Assembly (NCBI RefSeq): GCF_030272615.1
Contig: NC_081415.1
Location: 630,147,240-630,207,239 of the forward strand
DNA: 60,000 bases
From: Cryptomeria japonica
Taxonomy: Eukaryota > Streptophyta > Pinopsida > Cupressales > Cupressaceae
Direction: 5' to 3'
Shown: piece after piece, positions 9,441 through 22,071 of the stretch
How the letters are laid out: each line of letters starts with the position of its first letter
Position numbering within the stretch: the stretch's first letter is position 1
Made by a program: the position numbers and the translations under genes
Notes under the pieces: generated by a model
Seen by the model: only the letters and a program-made list of their open reading frames with translations
What the model was told of the DNA's origin: nothing
The model's database searches: none

Positions 9441-12057
9441 TGTTAGACACAATGCACCACTGAGAGGGGGGTGAATCAGTGGTTCTCAATATTTTCCCTT
9501 TAACTATCCTATATGAGTATACCAGTTCTTAGATCTAACTCAATGCAGACTTACTAGTTAGTGGGGAGACCAACACAAATGCAATCACACACAAAGGGAC
9601 ATCTCATAACACCAACATGTACGAGGAAAACCCAAGATGGGAAAAACCTCAATGATAAATGCTATTAGAGACTACTGCTCCAATCCATCCTCGCAATGAA
9701 ACTTTGATTACATTGTTTAGGGTACCAACCCAAGGAGCACCAACCCCTAATTTATGGCAGCAACCCAAGGAGAACCAACCCCTGATTTAGGGCACCAACC
9801 CAAGGAGATACAACCCTTGCATCGAGCTACAACTCAGTGAATATAGAAATATAATCATTTACAAATTAATAACCTTGTTACAATTGGATTTTGTAACTCT
9901 TCTACAAATCTCATTGTTGGATCTTCTATCCAGTTAATTGCTATATCTCTACCTCACCTACTCACTGCTGCAATCTTATCTCTTGTTGCAACCTTATCAA
10001 TTCAACCTCTTCTCCTCCTTTGCTAGTTCTCTCTCTGCCTGTTCTCTCTTCTTTCAACTACTCTGCTGCCCTCCACTGGTAATATCTTCTATCAGTTCTT
10101 TCTTGCCTACTCTGTACTCTTCTACAACTCTTCTCTATCGGTTTGTTCAGTGCTGATATACTTCTCTCTCAGACTCTCTTGTAGAATATCAGTTCCTCAC
10201 CATTGTTGGTTGATCCTCTCAACCTAAATCTCACTCGCACACCCTCAATATCTTTTTAGATACTCATTGAGTACTTGACTGATTTTCTCTTACATACAGA
10301 AGCAACACTCTCTTCTACAACAACAACCTTCAATGGTTTAGGCTTACTTATTTATAACTTGGTTTTCCCGCCAAAAGCCAATTAAAATCATAGGCAGTTA
10401 GGGTTTCCTCATCAACCTTGAGGCAAACTAAATCCAATCAGATCTCATTCGATCTGATCTCCAAGATAGCTATATGCACGTCTCTGCCATTAACGTTCCT
10501 TCTAATACATGTTAGCTATGTTTAGCAACCGCATATAGTTAGTCAGTGAGACACAAGATCAATCACCAATAATGGTTCTGTAGATTTCATCACCAACCTC
10601 ATTCTACACCTGGACACTCTGCATTGATTGATGCATCCTATCGATCACCTATGTTTGATCTTCCTTGATTCGCACACCTCTGCAACACCTCCCATGATTT
10701 ATGGGGTCTACAATTAATTATCAACCAACTCTGTAACAACCTCATCGATGCACACTCCATCTACCATTGCATGCATGTCCTCCACCTTGACTCCATGTGG
10801 CACCATTGTTGACATTCACCTTATCACATTGTTTATGGTGGTTCAGACTTAGTCACCGACCACACACATAATCAGTACACATATATCGATTCACTAACCC
10901 TACTGGCACAAATCACCTTGCCGATTATCCTTCCTACCAATGTCTTTAGGGTCCTACCGATATATCATGTTTTCCTAATCATCAAACATGCCAGACCTCA
11001 GCAGGCATCAGGAGTAACTCATCATGTGTACCTTCATTAATGAAGTTCTTTCACCTCTAATGATTCTATTCACTCTCCTCCATACTGGTGATCACCTAGA
11101 TGACTCCATGTCATCATCCTCCAAAACTCTACACCTGTGGCAACACAACACATCATCTTCATAATGGTAACTTCATGATTGCAACTACAGACCTCATTAT
11201 CTCATGTCTGGGTCTCTTCTCTGCCGGTTTGCCAAGATGGCAAACTCATCAATTCAACTCTCCTTCTTTGTCCCAGTAGCATACCTTGTCCTCACATGCT
11301 GATCCAGTGTGTATCTCTGATCTTATGCTCTGGGACTTCATCATCTTCCACTTGCTCATTCGGTCTCTGCATTCACTCACCTGCCTGTCTCAGGCAATCA
11401 TTCTGCGGGTACAAGTGTGACTTCACCAAGGAGAGGATACAACTTCTGGTTGACATATGTCACTCTTTCTCATAAAGGAAACACCCTCTATCAACCTATC
11501 ACCTAGCCTATAATAGCATCTTCATCCGGTGGGAGTCCTACTAGTTGACCTTACACTAGCAATCTGGTGGCCTTCTCATACTTCACCTCTGATGTTGATG
11601 TGATTTAGGTAGCATTCTGCCTCTTCATCACAAACAACAACTCAAGCACCTTGCCCATCCTTCTTGTACACTATTCATGACCTTGCTGGTTGGCAACTAC
11701 ACACTGTCAACACAACACTTACAAGTTGACATCCTTTCCTTACCGATGATAGACTAGACTGGTAGCTTGTCTAGTTCAGTCACACAAGTCAGACACTAAC
11801 TTGTGTACTGGTTACTCTAGTGTTCATTCATCTAAATGAAATTCTCTCCCTTACCTTATCGGTGTTCTACAACACAAGGTGATATCAAAGATATCTCATC
11901 CTATACTCATCCATGACAGTTTTGCACATACATCTCTTATACCGGTAGTCATCCTATATCGGTTGACATCAATGACAACACAATGCCAACATCAAGAACA
12001 TCACCTGCCTACACAAGATTAGAAGTCTACCTGACCCTAGGTACAAACTCTCCAACA
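9441..12057 (-). mobile_element. 5' LTR of the minus-strand copia element, 2.6 kb
   Basis: The LTR begins TGTTGGAGAGTTTGTACC at 12057 and ends TCTAACA at 9441 on the minus strand. A TATA box lies at 10349-10356 (TATAAATA on the minus strand). Near the 3' end it has the two short modules shared by most copia LTRs here: ggtttttccc followed by gggttttcc (about 9615-9640), and tgattcacccccctctca (about 9457-9478). It is unusually long for a copia LTR. The base composition is CT-rich on the plus strand, and the small ORFs within it (for example at 9938-10156 and 11179-11475) are not credible genes. Confidence 0.75.
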
Positions 12058-13241
12058 CAAAACTCTGCAAACTCAATGGTGCCACCTTCTATGATCGTTC
12101 GATGAGAGTTGATGATGTAAAGGGAATTGATGTTAAATTTGCTACAATGATAATCAGATACAAAGTTTACTAGTCAAACTGGCCGAACTCTGTCTCCAGT
12201 AGCAACATATTGATTGCTCATCAAATGGTGAAGGAGGATGCACACTACGATCTCTAGAGTGTGATGTTGAAGGAGCTGATGTGAGACCTTCAGAAGATCA
12301 AGCAAATAAGAAAAACACCTTCTGGTATGGTTCTTTTGTTATTTGCCTTGTATTCTACTTTTTGGGTACTATTCCTGGTTATGGGAAGATGCAATGGACT
12401 TTTGATCATCTGGTAGCCACCCAAATAGCTCAAATTTGGTATAGTTAAGGGGATAAATTGAAAAAGGAAAATTTATGGGCATTTTTCAAAACTTTTTCAG
12501 GAAGAAATGAAGAACAAGTCTAGGATTCCTAAATCTATAGTAGAAAAATATAAAGATACAATATGTTTTATGGTAAATAAGGATGAATGCATGATGGAAG
12601 CAGTCCAACCTAGGACAATTTGTATCATGCCTATGGGTTACGAGGTGGATGAGGCTACACTGGATGCTTATGCTCAACATCTACTGCAAGCACCAGTTGA
12701 TGAAAAAGAGGAGAAATTTGGCATAGCTTGGGAGAAATGTGTAAAAGTTCACCAAGAATAGGTTGCACCGACTATTAGAAGGAAAATGACCAAGGTTGTA
12801 GTTGGGACCGTAATAAGTGATGGGCATGATAAGGCAAAAGTAAAACAAAAAGTTAAAATTGTTGAAACTCAGAGAAGGGAAGAAATGGAACACAAAAGGA
12901 AGGAAGAGAGGGAAGCCAAGAAGGCATCTTAGGCCACACCCAATGTGGTCCCGGTACATACTGAGACTTCCAAGCAACCGGAAGCATCATCCGTTGATCC
13001 TATCAATTCTAAACCAGCTGATTAAGTAAAGAGAAAACAAAAGGCAACCCAGCAGTATATGACAATTTCTTTGGAGGAGAATGAATCAGATGAAGAAATT
13101 AAGTATTACGCCAGTCTCTTGAATGGATTCACCTCCATTCTTGACTCTCTCAAGCAAGGTTGGGACTCTTATTTTTCATTTTTGAAATCTATGTATGCTA
13201 ATATTGAAACTTGTATAGAACCGACATGTGTATATAGTTGA
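12058..13241 (+). pseudogene. Accessory ORF fragment of an LTR element, homologous to the ORF at 29.7-32.5 kb
   Basis: This is a decayed reading frame of unknown function. Read with frameshifts it matches the accessory ORF of element E along its length. Compare FATMIIRYKVY here with FATMVIGYRIF, YGSFVICLVFYF with YGQLLIGLFFYF, CFMVNKDECMMEAVQPR with CFTVTTEFCLMEVVEPR, and MGYEVDEATLDAYAQHLL with MSYEVNYDLLIGYANKLL. After a Lys/Glu-rich linker the frame ends in a short acidic, helical tail (MTISLEENESDEEIKYYA at 13059). From 12507 the frame runs to 13241, with stops at 12759, near 12930 and near 13023, each explicable as CAG to TAG or CAA to TAA. A frameshift lies in a T run near 12495. The 5' end is cut by the copia LTR at 12057. 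Its place just before polypurine tracts and a 3' LTR marks it as a 3'-terminal ORF of a retrotransposon. Confidence 0.65.
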
Positions 13242-13264
13242 ACAGAATTATTTGTGGGCATCCC

Positions 13265-13416
13265 ACTTTGCCATTGATGTCAAAGGGAGAGGAGTACAGT
13301 GAAAAATGTATATATTGCTCAGGGGGAGTATCAAATGTATATTGCAGATTCAGAGGTAGATTCAGTAACAACATCATTTTTCACATGAGTTTTGCCATCA
13401 ATGCCAAAGGGGGAGA
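13265..13416 (+). promoter_or_regulatory. Repeated polypurine tracts before the 3' LTR
   Basis: Three purine tracts follow the accessory ORF: aaagggagaggag near 13281, cagggggagtat near 13320 and aaagggggaga at 13406-13415. The last one directly precedes the LTR, as a plus-strand primer should. Its context, gttttgccatcaatgcc, recurs before the 3' LTR of the copia element at 46850. Confidence 0.7.
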
Positions 13417-14414
13417 TTGTTGGAAATTGACACTCATCCGGTAAGGGTTAATGGAATTTTGGGTTGTCATTGATACAAACTCATCTCCAGGTGTTGATAT
13501 TCTTTATCGGGATTCATTGATCTATCATTTTTCTTTGTTTGGGTTAACCGATATTCACTACACTCAACTTGTATATTCACTTTTCATTACAACTGGTTAA
13601 GTCATCATCCCGGTAACATGTATTTGGAACCTGGTTAAGCATGGGACCCAGCTAAGTTATCTTGTAGCCCCGATAATTTCTCTCAAGGAATTTTTGGTAA
13701 CATAAGTAGGCCGACATGGTCATCGGGATTAAGTATGAAATACCTTGTGATCCGACAGCCGACAGGATTATATTCTTCATTGAAGCCGACATGGTGAAAA
13801 GTTAAAAAGGGTATTTAAGGAGATCCTTTCAACGATGGATTATATTATGATTTTTGGAATGTGATCATGGTTGTGAATGAAACAAAGATTGATGGTATGC
13901 ATTTTGGTGAGTGATAGGAAGCGTTTGTGTGTAGTTTCATGTGCACAGTGTAAACTGGTAGCAGAACATGGCAGAACAGAGCATCAGTGAACCAGTACAT
14001 AGTGAGGGTTAACAAAGCTTAAACCAAAACTTATCCAGCGTGGTTAGATGCAATTTATAAGTTCATTTTTATTTGTAATCATCTTGTAATACTGTGTAAG
14101 TCAGTGAGACTTCTATTTGAGCAGTAAGCTCTAGGTAGTTGGCCTGATTGCATGTGCAATCCATTTAATTTAATATTTGTATACCTTGATCAAGCATATA
14201 GATATTTTGGGTATCAGCCCCACCATGGTTTTTCCCTTTGTAGGGTTTTCCACATATAAATATTGGTGTTATGTTGTTGCTTCTTTTTGTGTTATTTAGT
14301 TTATGCACTTTAACTTTATTTATTGTTAACCGGTTCATAAGCAATAAGTTAAGAATTAGTTATACCGATAGAACACTAATTCACCCCCCCTCTTAGTGTT
14401 TTTGGATTCCACCA
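13417..14414 (+). mobile_element. 3' LTR of the plus-strand element carrying the accessory ORF
   Basis: The LTR starts TGTTGGAAATTGACAC right after the polypurine tract. It contains the catggtttttccctttg / gggttttccac module (14220-14260) and ttcaccccccctctta (14380-14395). It ends in CCA near 14411-14414. The exact end is uncertain because no second LTR or target duplication is visible. The 5' part of the element lies beyond the copia insertion and off the window. Confidence 0.65.
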
Positions 14415-14639
14415 AGTGTATGGAGGGGAAGTTAGGGTTTGTATTCCTTTAAAGTTTATAGTTACATACTTATGAGTACTTTATAAAATATTAAATTTAA
14501 ATAGTTAATCATTTTCAACTTTCCTTTTTTCTTAAGAGGATGGATGCTCATAGCCGAAGACCACAATGGTCATTTTTTTAGGGTAGAGGAAGGGGATTAA
14601 AGAAGGGACAAACTCTTCCATGGTGACCACCACAAAGGG
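14415..14639. other. Short unassigned flank
   Basis: I see no gene here. It may be the flank of the 3' LTR or the 5' untranslated region of the LINE that follows. Confidence 0.4.
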
Positions 14640-16319
14640 TTTGGGAGGATCAGTTTCCTCACTCAAGTTTTTCTGAGAGATGGATGAACCACCTAGAAAA
14701 CCTCAGAAGAAGATGGTCACCTTTGAGATGATGGGTTTATTCAGAGATGTTGTCGGATAGGAAAGAAAATGTAGGAAGAGTGATAAAAAAATTGTGGAGA
14801 CCAAAAGAGCATAAGACTACAATAGTCATTAAAACTAAGGAGACATAGACATAGGCTAGGAAAAGAGTATCCCTACACATTGAAGATGAGGAGTGGAATC
14901 TTGCAATTAAAACTCTAAGAGAAAAAGGGATTTTCATTAAATGGGCGAGGGACTAGCTGTCTCTACCTAAAGTCTAGAGGTAGTGTGAGGAAGTCTCTAG
15001 GGAAAAGGGTGCATAATAAAATCCCTTATGAATAGTTTTTTTTGGTTATTTGCAAAGATGCCAAATGCAAGGTGAATATTCTGCAAGGGGGCCATATATG
15101 ATAGGAGGTATGAGGGTGTATATCAAAACTTAGGAGCCATAATTTGATCCCCTTAAAGAAAATGTCAAAGAAGTGCCCATCTAGATTAGGCTTTACAATT
15201 TTCCTCAAGAGTAAAAGGAGGAATAAACTCTACAACAAATTAGGAACAAGCTACGAAGATACTTAAAGTCGAATGAGTCTATGGATTTAACCAATTTGAG
15301 TGTGTACACAAGGATCTATATCTTGTGGAGACCTATTCCTCCTCTTTCGCAAGAGATAGAGTTGATTACTAATGAGGGTATGTGGGTGAAAAAGGTGGAA
15401 GTTGAAATAAATATGGATAGGTGCAAAAATCTGCAAGAGTGATGGCCATAAAGTAAAAGAATGTTTTAAAGGTGAGAAAGGAAAACAAAAGGTGGGAGAG
15501 GTGGGGCTTATCAATGGAAAGATCTTTGAACAATAGCCATGAAGAGATTCTGGGTAGTACTAAAATCCCAACGATCCCTAGAGAAATTTCTCAGAATAAG
15601 GAGGATTCGTCTAAAGGATTACTCAGAGAGAAAAATACTCAAAATAGTAGTCAAGAAAAGGAAGATGATAGGGATAATGCAATAAGCCTTTTAGCTCAAT
15701 CAAATGAAGTGAATAAGGTGATTTCCATTCCTGCATCAAATATGGTGGTAAACTTGAATGTAGAGACTGAAATGAGTAGCTTGGAGAGAAAAAACAACAT
15801 GAGCATGGTTATTGAAGCTTCTAAAATCAGGAGAACCCCTATTGTGGGTCCTAAGGAACACCTCAACACTAGTGGAGATCATCCTAACCTAACACTTAAC
15901 AAAGTATATCAAAGAAATCTCCCTTGAAAAGGTGTAGGTTTGACATTGAAGATGGTAGGGAGGATAACGTAGTGATGACTGTATTTCGAGGAGATGATAG
16001 TTGTAAAAATGCATTGAAAGGTAAATCTCCTAGAAGACTTAGCTTTGGTAATCTAGGCAATCTAGATCAACAAGAGGAGGAAGACCCCTTTGATGAGGGT
16101 GAAGAAGGGGACATCATAAAAAAAATGACTACAAAACAAATAGAATGTATGGCTACTAAGCCCATGATTGGTGAAAAAAAGAGCAAGGGCAAAAAATCAA
16201 AAATATATTGCTATCGATTGATAGTAGAGCTAGAGGTCAAAGGAAGCTTTGATCTGAGAAGGGTGTTCCTATTCCTGGAGAGAAATGAAGATCCTCTCCT
16301 AGAACATCAGGGGTTGTAA
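14640..16319 (+). pseudogene. LINE ORF1, DUF4283-like with zinc knuckle, decayed
   Basis: This is ORF1 of a non-LTR retrotransposon, the RNA-binding partner of ORF2. The DUF4283-like signature reads LREKGIFIKWARD (about 14908-14950), then LSLPKV and later a GGMRVYIKT strand (15103-15130). A single knuckle remnant (ICKSDGHKVKECFKG) lies at 15428-15470. Downstream the frame is polar and low in conserved features (15472-15927 and 15924-16319, in two frames). Many stops interrupt the first half, several being TGG changed to TAG or TGA. No host-gene alternative fits. Confidence 0.65.
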
Positions 16320-19256
16320 TGCCCATAACAAGAGACACTTAGTCAAAAGAGGGGTTAATCAAGATAAATTAGAAATCATCATGGTCCAAGAAATGAAGTT
16401 AAAAGGCAATGATATCAAAGAGTTTAAAAAGGCATGGTCACATTGGAAAGGACACTTGGTTGAAGCGAAAGGTTCCTCGGGTGGTCTAGTATTTTGTGGC
16501 AATCATAGATGATCAAAGGAGAGATGATTACTCATAATAGATTTTGGTTGATGGTCAAAATCAATACTTTTGTTGAAAGGCGGATTTTTTTCCTTATTAA
16601 TGTTTATGGTCTGACAACAAATAGAGATAAACAAGAGGTATGGTCTGAAATTTCAAAATTTCTTATCTCTTTGAACAATGAGTTGGTGGTTCTAGGAGTG
16701 GATTTCAATGTGATCAGTCCTAACCCTTTGGAGAAGGTTGGTGGGGTGGGGAGTTTCAGTAGAGTTCATCTGGCTTTCTAGAATTTCATTACAAAAAATA
16801 ATCTTGTTGACTCCAATTTTAGCAATGAAAACTTTACTTGGACCAATTGATGGTATGGAAACAATTGCATTTCTTAGAAGTTAGATGGGAAGTATCTATC
16901 CTTCCCTTCGTAGGGTCCAACCATTTTCCCATTTCTCTTGACCTGCAAAGTGATTATGTTATGTTAAGATGTCCTTTTAAATTTGAGAAGATGTGGCTAA
17001 GAGATGAGAATTTGCACAATCTCATTGGAAAATGAGAGAGGGAGGCTCCTATGCCATGATTTTCAAAGAAGGAAGAGTGACACAAAAACTGCAAAATGTC
17101 AAGAAAAAACTAAAAGAATGGAATAGGATTCACTTTAAAAATATTTATGTTGAAAGAATGAGAATTGAGGTGGAGCTGGTAGTGTTGAATGAAATTGTCT
17201 TGAATCAAGGAATGTCAGTCATAGAATTTTAGAGAGAAAAATACCTACACCAAAAACTTGCAGAGATTCTATCAAGAGAGGAGATTTTCTAGAGGCAAAA
17301 ATCGAGAGAATGTTGGCTCAAGGAAGGTGATTGTAATACAAGTTTTTTCTATAAATCAGCAAAAGACAAAAGGAGTAGTAATAAAATCAGTGATATTAGA
17401 AACAAACAAGGAATTCTATTAACAAACATTAAAGATATCAATAGAAAAGTGCTATCCTATTTTACTAGCTTGTTAGCAACAGAGAAACATAATAGTTTAG
17501 ATAGTGATGGAAAGAGGTTGGATTTTATTTCAAGGCTGATAAATGAAAATCATAATGAAAAATTGATGCAAATGGTCACCTTAGAGGAGGTTAAAAATTC
17601 CTTATTCTCTATGGAGGGAGATAAATCACCAGGCACAGATAACTTCCCACCCTCTTTTTTTCAAAATTTTTGAGATATCTTGAAGGAACACTAGTGGGAA
17701 ATGGTTGAAGAATCAAGAGAAAGATGGTATCTCTCAAAAGATTTGAATAATACCATGATTTCCCTTATTCCAAAGAAAGAGGTAGCCCAATCTTTTGATG
17801 ATATGCGACCGATTTCTTGATGCAATACAACATACAAAATCATTGCCAAAGTCATGGCTAATAGGTTAAAATCTATTTAACCTAAGATTATTTCAGAAGA
17901 ACAGAGTGGTTTCATTCCCAATAGATCCATTGTTGAAGGGATTATACTAGCTCACTAGGGGAGCAAAGTGGTTAATTATGTATTGAGGCAAGATTTACAA
18001 GGTATTGTTAAATGGTCATGGCATGATCTGAGGAAATTAAAGTTATCGTAACATCTTGATCAGTGGTTTAGAGAAATGTTGGAATGTGGATCTATAAATA
18101 TGATAGAGGATGAGGAAAATTGATTTGGTGTGGTGCCAAAAGTGGAAAGTATTTAGTTAATTGGATACAACCTTTTGGATGTTGAGGTTGTGGATGAAAA
18201 TTGGTCAACGCACGTATGCTGGAAAACAAATTGTCTTCCCAAGGCTAGTTCTTTTACCTAGTTAGCAATTTGAGGTAGAATTTTAACTGGGGAACATTCA
18301 AATAAATTATGATTTAGGGGTCCTTTCAAGTGTTTGATGTGTAAGAAGGAAGAGGAAAATATTGACCACATTTTGTTGCATTGTCCCATGGAGTGGGGTT
18401 GCTAGATGAAATTGCTAGGAAAATTGGAATGGTACCCTTCCCTTTGTGCTGATTTAAAATCTTGGTTACAGAGTTGGGGAGACAGAGAAAATAAGTCAAT
18501 TTACACAAGTGTATGTATATTTCCCCATCAACATTATTATGGGAGGTGTAGAAGGAGCACAACAATCGCATCTTCCAAGGGGAAGAAGAAAATACAAAGT
18601 GTTAATGGAGTAAAGTACAAATGTCTATCTCAGAACTGGTTAGCACAACCTCAATGAAAGTTAATTTGAATAAGTATCCTTACAATTAGTGGTATAGTAA
18701 GATGCATGCTCAATGGCCTCTCATCAAATTCGGACCCATTAATGGGTTTCAAAGGGTTAATCCTTTTAAACAATCAGAGAGGATTACTACTTGATGACCC
18801 CTAGACCTAGGATGGATCAAAACCAAATTTGATGGTGTATCTCATGGAAACCTTAGACCATCAAGTGCAGGATGTGTTGCCAAAGATAGTAATGGTATGG
18901 TGATAGCTAAATGTAAACAACGACTAGACTTAGGAGCCAACAATGTGGCTGAAGCAAAAACTTCTTTTCTAGTGATGCAGTTGGTAGGGAGACTAGGTAT
19001 GGAGAGATTACATCTGAAAGGTTACTCCTAGATCATTACTCATTATATTATCAAGGGCAAAGCCCATAATTGGAAGATACATAGAGATGTACACTGCATC
19101 AAAAATATCCTTACTTCCTTTCATAGTTGCAAACTGCCTCATGTCTTAAGGGAAGGAAATAAGGCTGTTGACTTATGTGCCAACCAAGTGTTTGACTTGC
19201 AAGTTGGCAAACTTAGCCTAGATATATACTTCCCTAATGGTAACATTGTTGATTGA
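16285..19256 (+). pseudogene. LINE ORF2: endonuclease, truncated reverse transcriptase, RNase H
   Basis: The start is the ATG at 16285-16287, where the canonical MKILSWNIRGCN reads with a stop in place of Trp. The APE-type endonuclease shows VQEMKLKG (16385), NVYGLTTNRDKQEVW (16600) and GVDFNVI (16700, normally GDFN). Reverse transcriptase begins with LEEVKNSLFSMEGDKSPG (17580-17640), ISLIPKKE (17760) and a KVMANRLKSI / SGFIPNRSIVEGIILAH stretch (17850-17955). The sequence then jumps to the downstream zinc-binding region (SGKYLVNWIQPF near 18145; CLMCKKEEENIDHILLHC near 18335-18385). The palm with the Y-A-D-D motif is therefore missing. A plant LINE RNase H follows (KFDGVSHGNLRPSSAGCVA near 18830, then NVAEAK). 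The frame ends at TGA 19254-19256. Frameshifts and stops run throughout; it is not functional. Confidence 0.85.
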
Positions 19257-19560
19257 TTGGAAGAGAGTAGTTGGCAAGTTGACTTTTAGTAGTGGGTGGC
19301 ATAGGTTTTGGAGATTAGGACTAAGATTTAAATGCAACAAGAGTGTGTCTTGGATACATTTATTGCTTGCCAAAAGTTATATGGAATTTTTTTAAAACTC
19401 GTGTAGTGTGATGGGGATCTTGTCCAAATCTTTCATTTTCACAGTGGATAGGGAATGTTTCCGTTAATTGGAAAAGGTGGCGGTGTATGTTCAAAACTTC
19501 GTACTATATTTCAGCACATTCATTAAGAATTTTTACTGCCTATTTTTTAATGGCTATGTG
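19257..19560 (+). other. Probable LINE 3' untranslated region
   Basis: Non-coding sequence follows the RNase H stop. No clear poly(A) tail or target duplication is visible, so the 3' end of the LINE cannot be placed. Confidence 0.35.
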
Positions 19561-19809
19561 CATTTAAGGTAACTTAGCATTCATGGAGACTTTGATATGG
19601 GTGTGTTTTTGTTGTATGAAGTAAGGCAAGTGTTTGTTGTGTCCGAGTTGAAGAAAGGGAGTGATCTTGTCATTCATCTTTTCCTCTACTACTAGCAATA
19701 AGAGACTATTCAACGAAAAACCATTGACGCAAGGGCTATGGAAGCAAATTTTTCCTTGCAAGCAATGAGACCCCTGGTGGCTTTCTGAGGCCAAACATCT
19801 AATGAGAGG
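19561..19809. other. Unassigned stretch
   Basis: I see no recognisable gene or repeat. The open frame on the minus strand (19564-19794) shows no features. The sequence may belong with the ORF that follows. Confidence 0.3.
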
Positions 19810-20457
19810 TTGATGAATGTATTCAATTTTGATGACAAGGATTTCTTAACCCAATTCAAGATTGTGTTGGGTGAGGAATATTTGAGGGCTCATTTCAAAT
19901 ATCGCACCAATGTCAATGTTGCATCCATGTTTGTAGCTTGGTGCTTCAAATTGGAGAATAAAGAGAATGTGAGGTGGTTAGTTAGAAAATTTGTAATAGA
20001 TGAATGGTGTGGGGGGCTTGAAAGTTTCATGAGGATGAGAGATGGAAAGGGTTTTGTGTGTCTTGACGGTCCTTGGCTACATGTAGGAATAAATTTCCCT
20101 CCTCAACACCCATATCTCATATGGAGTGCATACTGTAACAAGGAGGTTTGTAGTGCCTCTACGCAAGTTGGGATGCATGGTAGAAAGGAGTATTTGAGGG
20201 ATTGGGAAAGGTAGGATTTCAAGCAAGAGTTGGAGAAATGGGGTCCCTATGATTCAAGGTCCTCACGATCAGCATTGGCATCATCATCGAGATGGAAAAG
20301 AGAACGCTCACGAGGTTAAACAAAGAAGAAGGTGAGGATAATGTTTTGGATATATTTCCCACCAAAACATAAGCAATATGTAGATGCTTTAGAGGTGGCG
20401 TCAACTGATGTCATGTCATTGAGCAACAAAGGCAAGAAAATTGTCAGTGCTGAATAG
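19810..20457 (+). pseudogene. Unrecognised ORF, possibly a gene or element fragment
   Basis: A 134-codon frame (19810-20214) ends in TAG, but the same frame continues for about 80 more codons with one further stop (TAA near 20317) up to the TAG at 20455-20457. The first part is rich in aromatic residues and looks like a folded protein (MFVAWCFKLENKENVRWLVR, then GPWLHVGINFPPQHPYLIW). The tail is Ser/Arg/Lys-rich. I recognise no family. It lies between the LINE and the inverted-repeat element, with no LTR or promoter in view. It could be a remnant of a DNA-transposon protein or of a host gene. Confidence 0.35.
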
Positions 20458-20901
20458 TTTAGGCATGGTTTAAATTTTGTTATGAATCCTGCGAGCTTCT
20501 TTGGAATCATTTTTTGTATTTCTTTATAAATATTGATCAATAGATTAGGGTGGAGGTATGGGCTATGGGTGATGGGGTTAGATTAAACACTGGGCAGATG
20601 GCCCTTTTTTGCAGTAGAATATATAGTATTCGTAACAGGGATATCGACAATACTTATGCTGATATTTTGAATACATTGTTAACTTTTGGAAATATTAATA
20701 GAAGTAACATTAACCGATCAAAAAAATTAAATATTAATAGAAATACTATATTACCCATCAAAAAATATATAATATGAACATTATAGTGAAAAAATACTTT
20801 TTTCTTAAGAATATAATCCTAATTTAATTATAAAATCTACATAATTATAATAATAATAGTAAAATTTATCTTAAAATTAATTATTAATTATTAGTTTAAG
20901 G
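20458..20901. other. AT-rich flank of the inverted-repeat element
   Basis: I see no gene. The second half consists of short A/T runs typical of an insertion site for a DNA element. Confidence 0.5.
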
Positions 20902-20989
20902 TTATGGGTAAGTGCACCAAGATGTGGTACCAAAAAGGTGCCACTTTTTATCTTTTCATAAAAATGTGTCATTGGCATGGACTGGTCGT

Positions 20990-21038
20990 CCAAACCTTTG
21001 GGTTGGATGCCCAAGGAAAATCCAACCCAAAGGTTTGG
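20990..21038. repeat. Perfect 19-bp hairpin
   Basis: The left arm ccaaacctttgggttggat (20990-21008) is the exact reverse complement of 21020-21038, with an 11-base loop. Small ORFs on both strands here are by-products of this symmetry. It lies just inside the left terminal inverted repeat of the 5.2 kb element. Confidence 0.9.
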
Positions 21039-21334
21039 TATTTTCCAATGTAAAGCATACGGTGAGCACCAAACTTGGCACTCGCCAAATGGTCTGCATT
21101 GGTTGATTGTAGATTTTGTGAATGGTCAAAAGTTCTACTTTGGACACAAGTTATACTGAACCCCCAAAGAATAATATATACATTAAACATAACATTTGAG
21201 TATAATTCACTTTAATTTACATATGATGTATATATTGGTAGGATGTTTGAGACTGGTTTAAAATCTTTAAGAAATTTAATGTAGATTCTAGGTTTTAGAA
21301 GATCATATAAATTTTAAACTTAGTCAAGTTTCAG

Positions 21335-22013
21335 TGGTCAACATGCTCCTATCATTTGTTTCTCTCTTTCCATATCACTCTCTTTATCACCCCCTAATCC
21401 TACACCTATATATCTCCCTCTATCACTCTTTCTGTGTCCCCTTTCTACCTCTCTACCTCACCTTCCCTCCTTACCCCCATATCTATCCCTCCCTCTCTCC
21501 CTCTCTTTTATCTCCCTTTCTTATTGTTTCACTCTCCTCTCTCCATTCTCTTGATCAATAACTCTCCCTCCCACCATCTCTTTTCCCCTACCTAAGTCTC
21601 TCCTTCCCTCCATATTTACCTCTCTACCTCTCCCTCCCTATATAATTATCAACCTCTCTCCCTCCATATCTCTCTCACTCTATCTCTCCCTTAAGTCTCT
21701 CACCCTCTCTCCCTAGGATCTAGGACTCACATCTCTCCCCTCTCTAGTTCTTTACCTACCTCTCTACCTCTCACCTTGACTCCTTACCCCTCTTTCTCTT
21801 TTTCTAAATTGGTCTCCCAATCACTTCCTATCTACCTCTCCCTCCCCTCTCTCAATCATCACCTCTCCCTCCCTTATATAGGGTATAGATAATAGAGAGT
21901 ATGATATATGGTTTAGGTATAGGGTTGAGGGTATTGGTATAGGGGTTGGTGTACAGTATCTATGGTACAAGGTTTAAGGTACATAGGGTTGAGGGTATTT
22001 CCCATATTCATAC

Positions 22014-22071
<58 letters not shown>

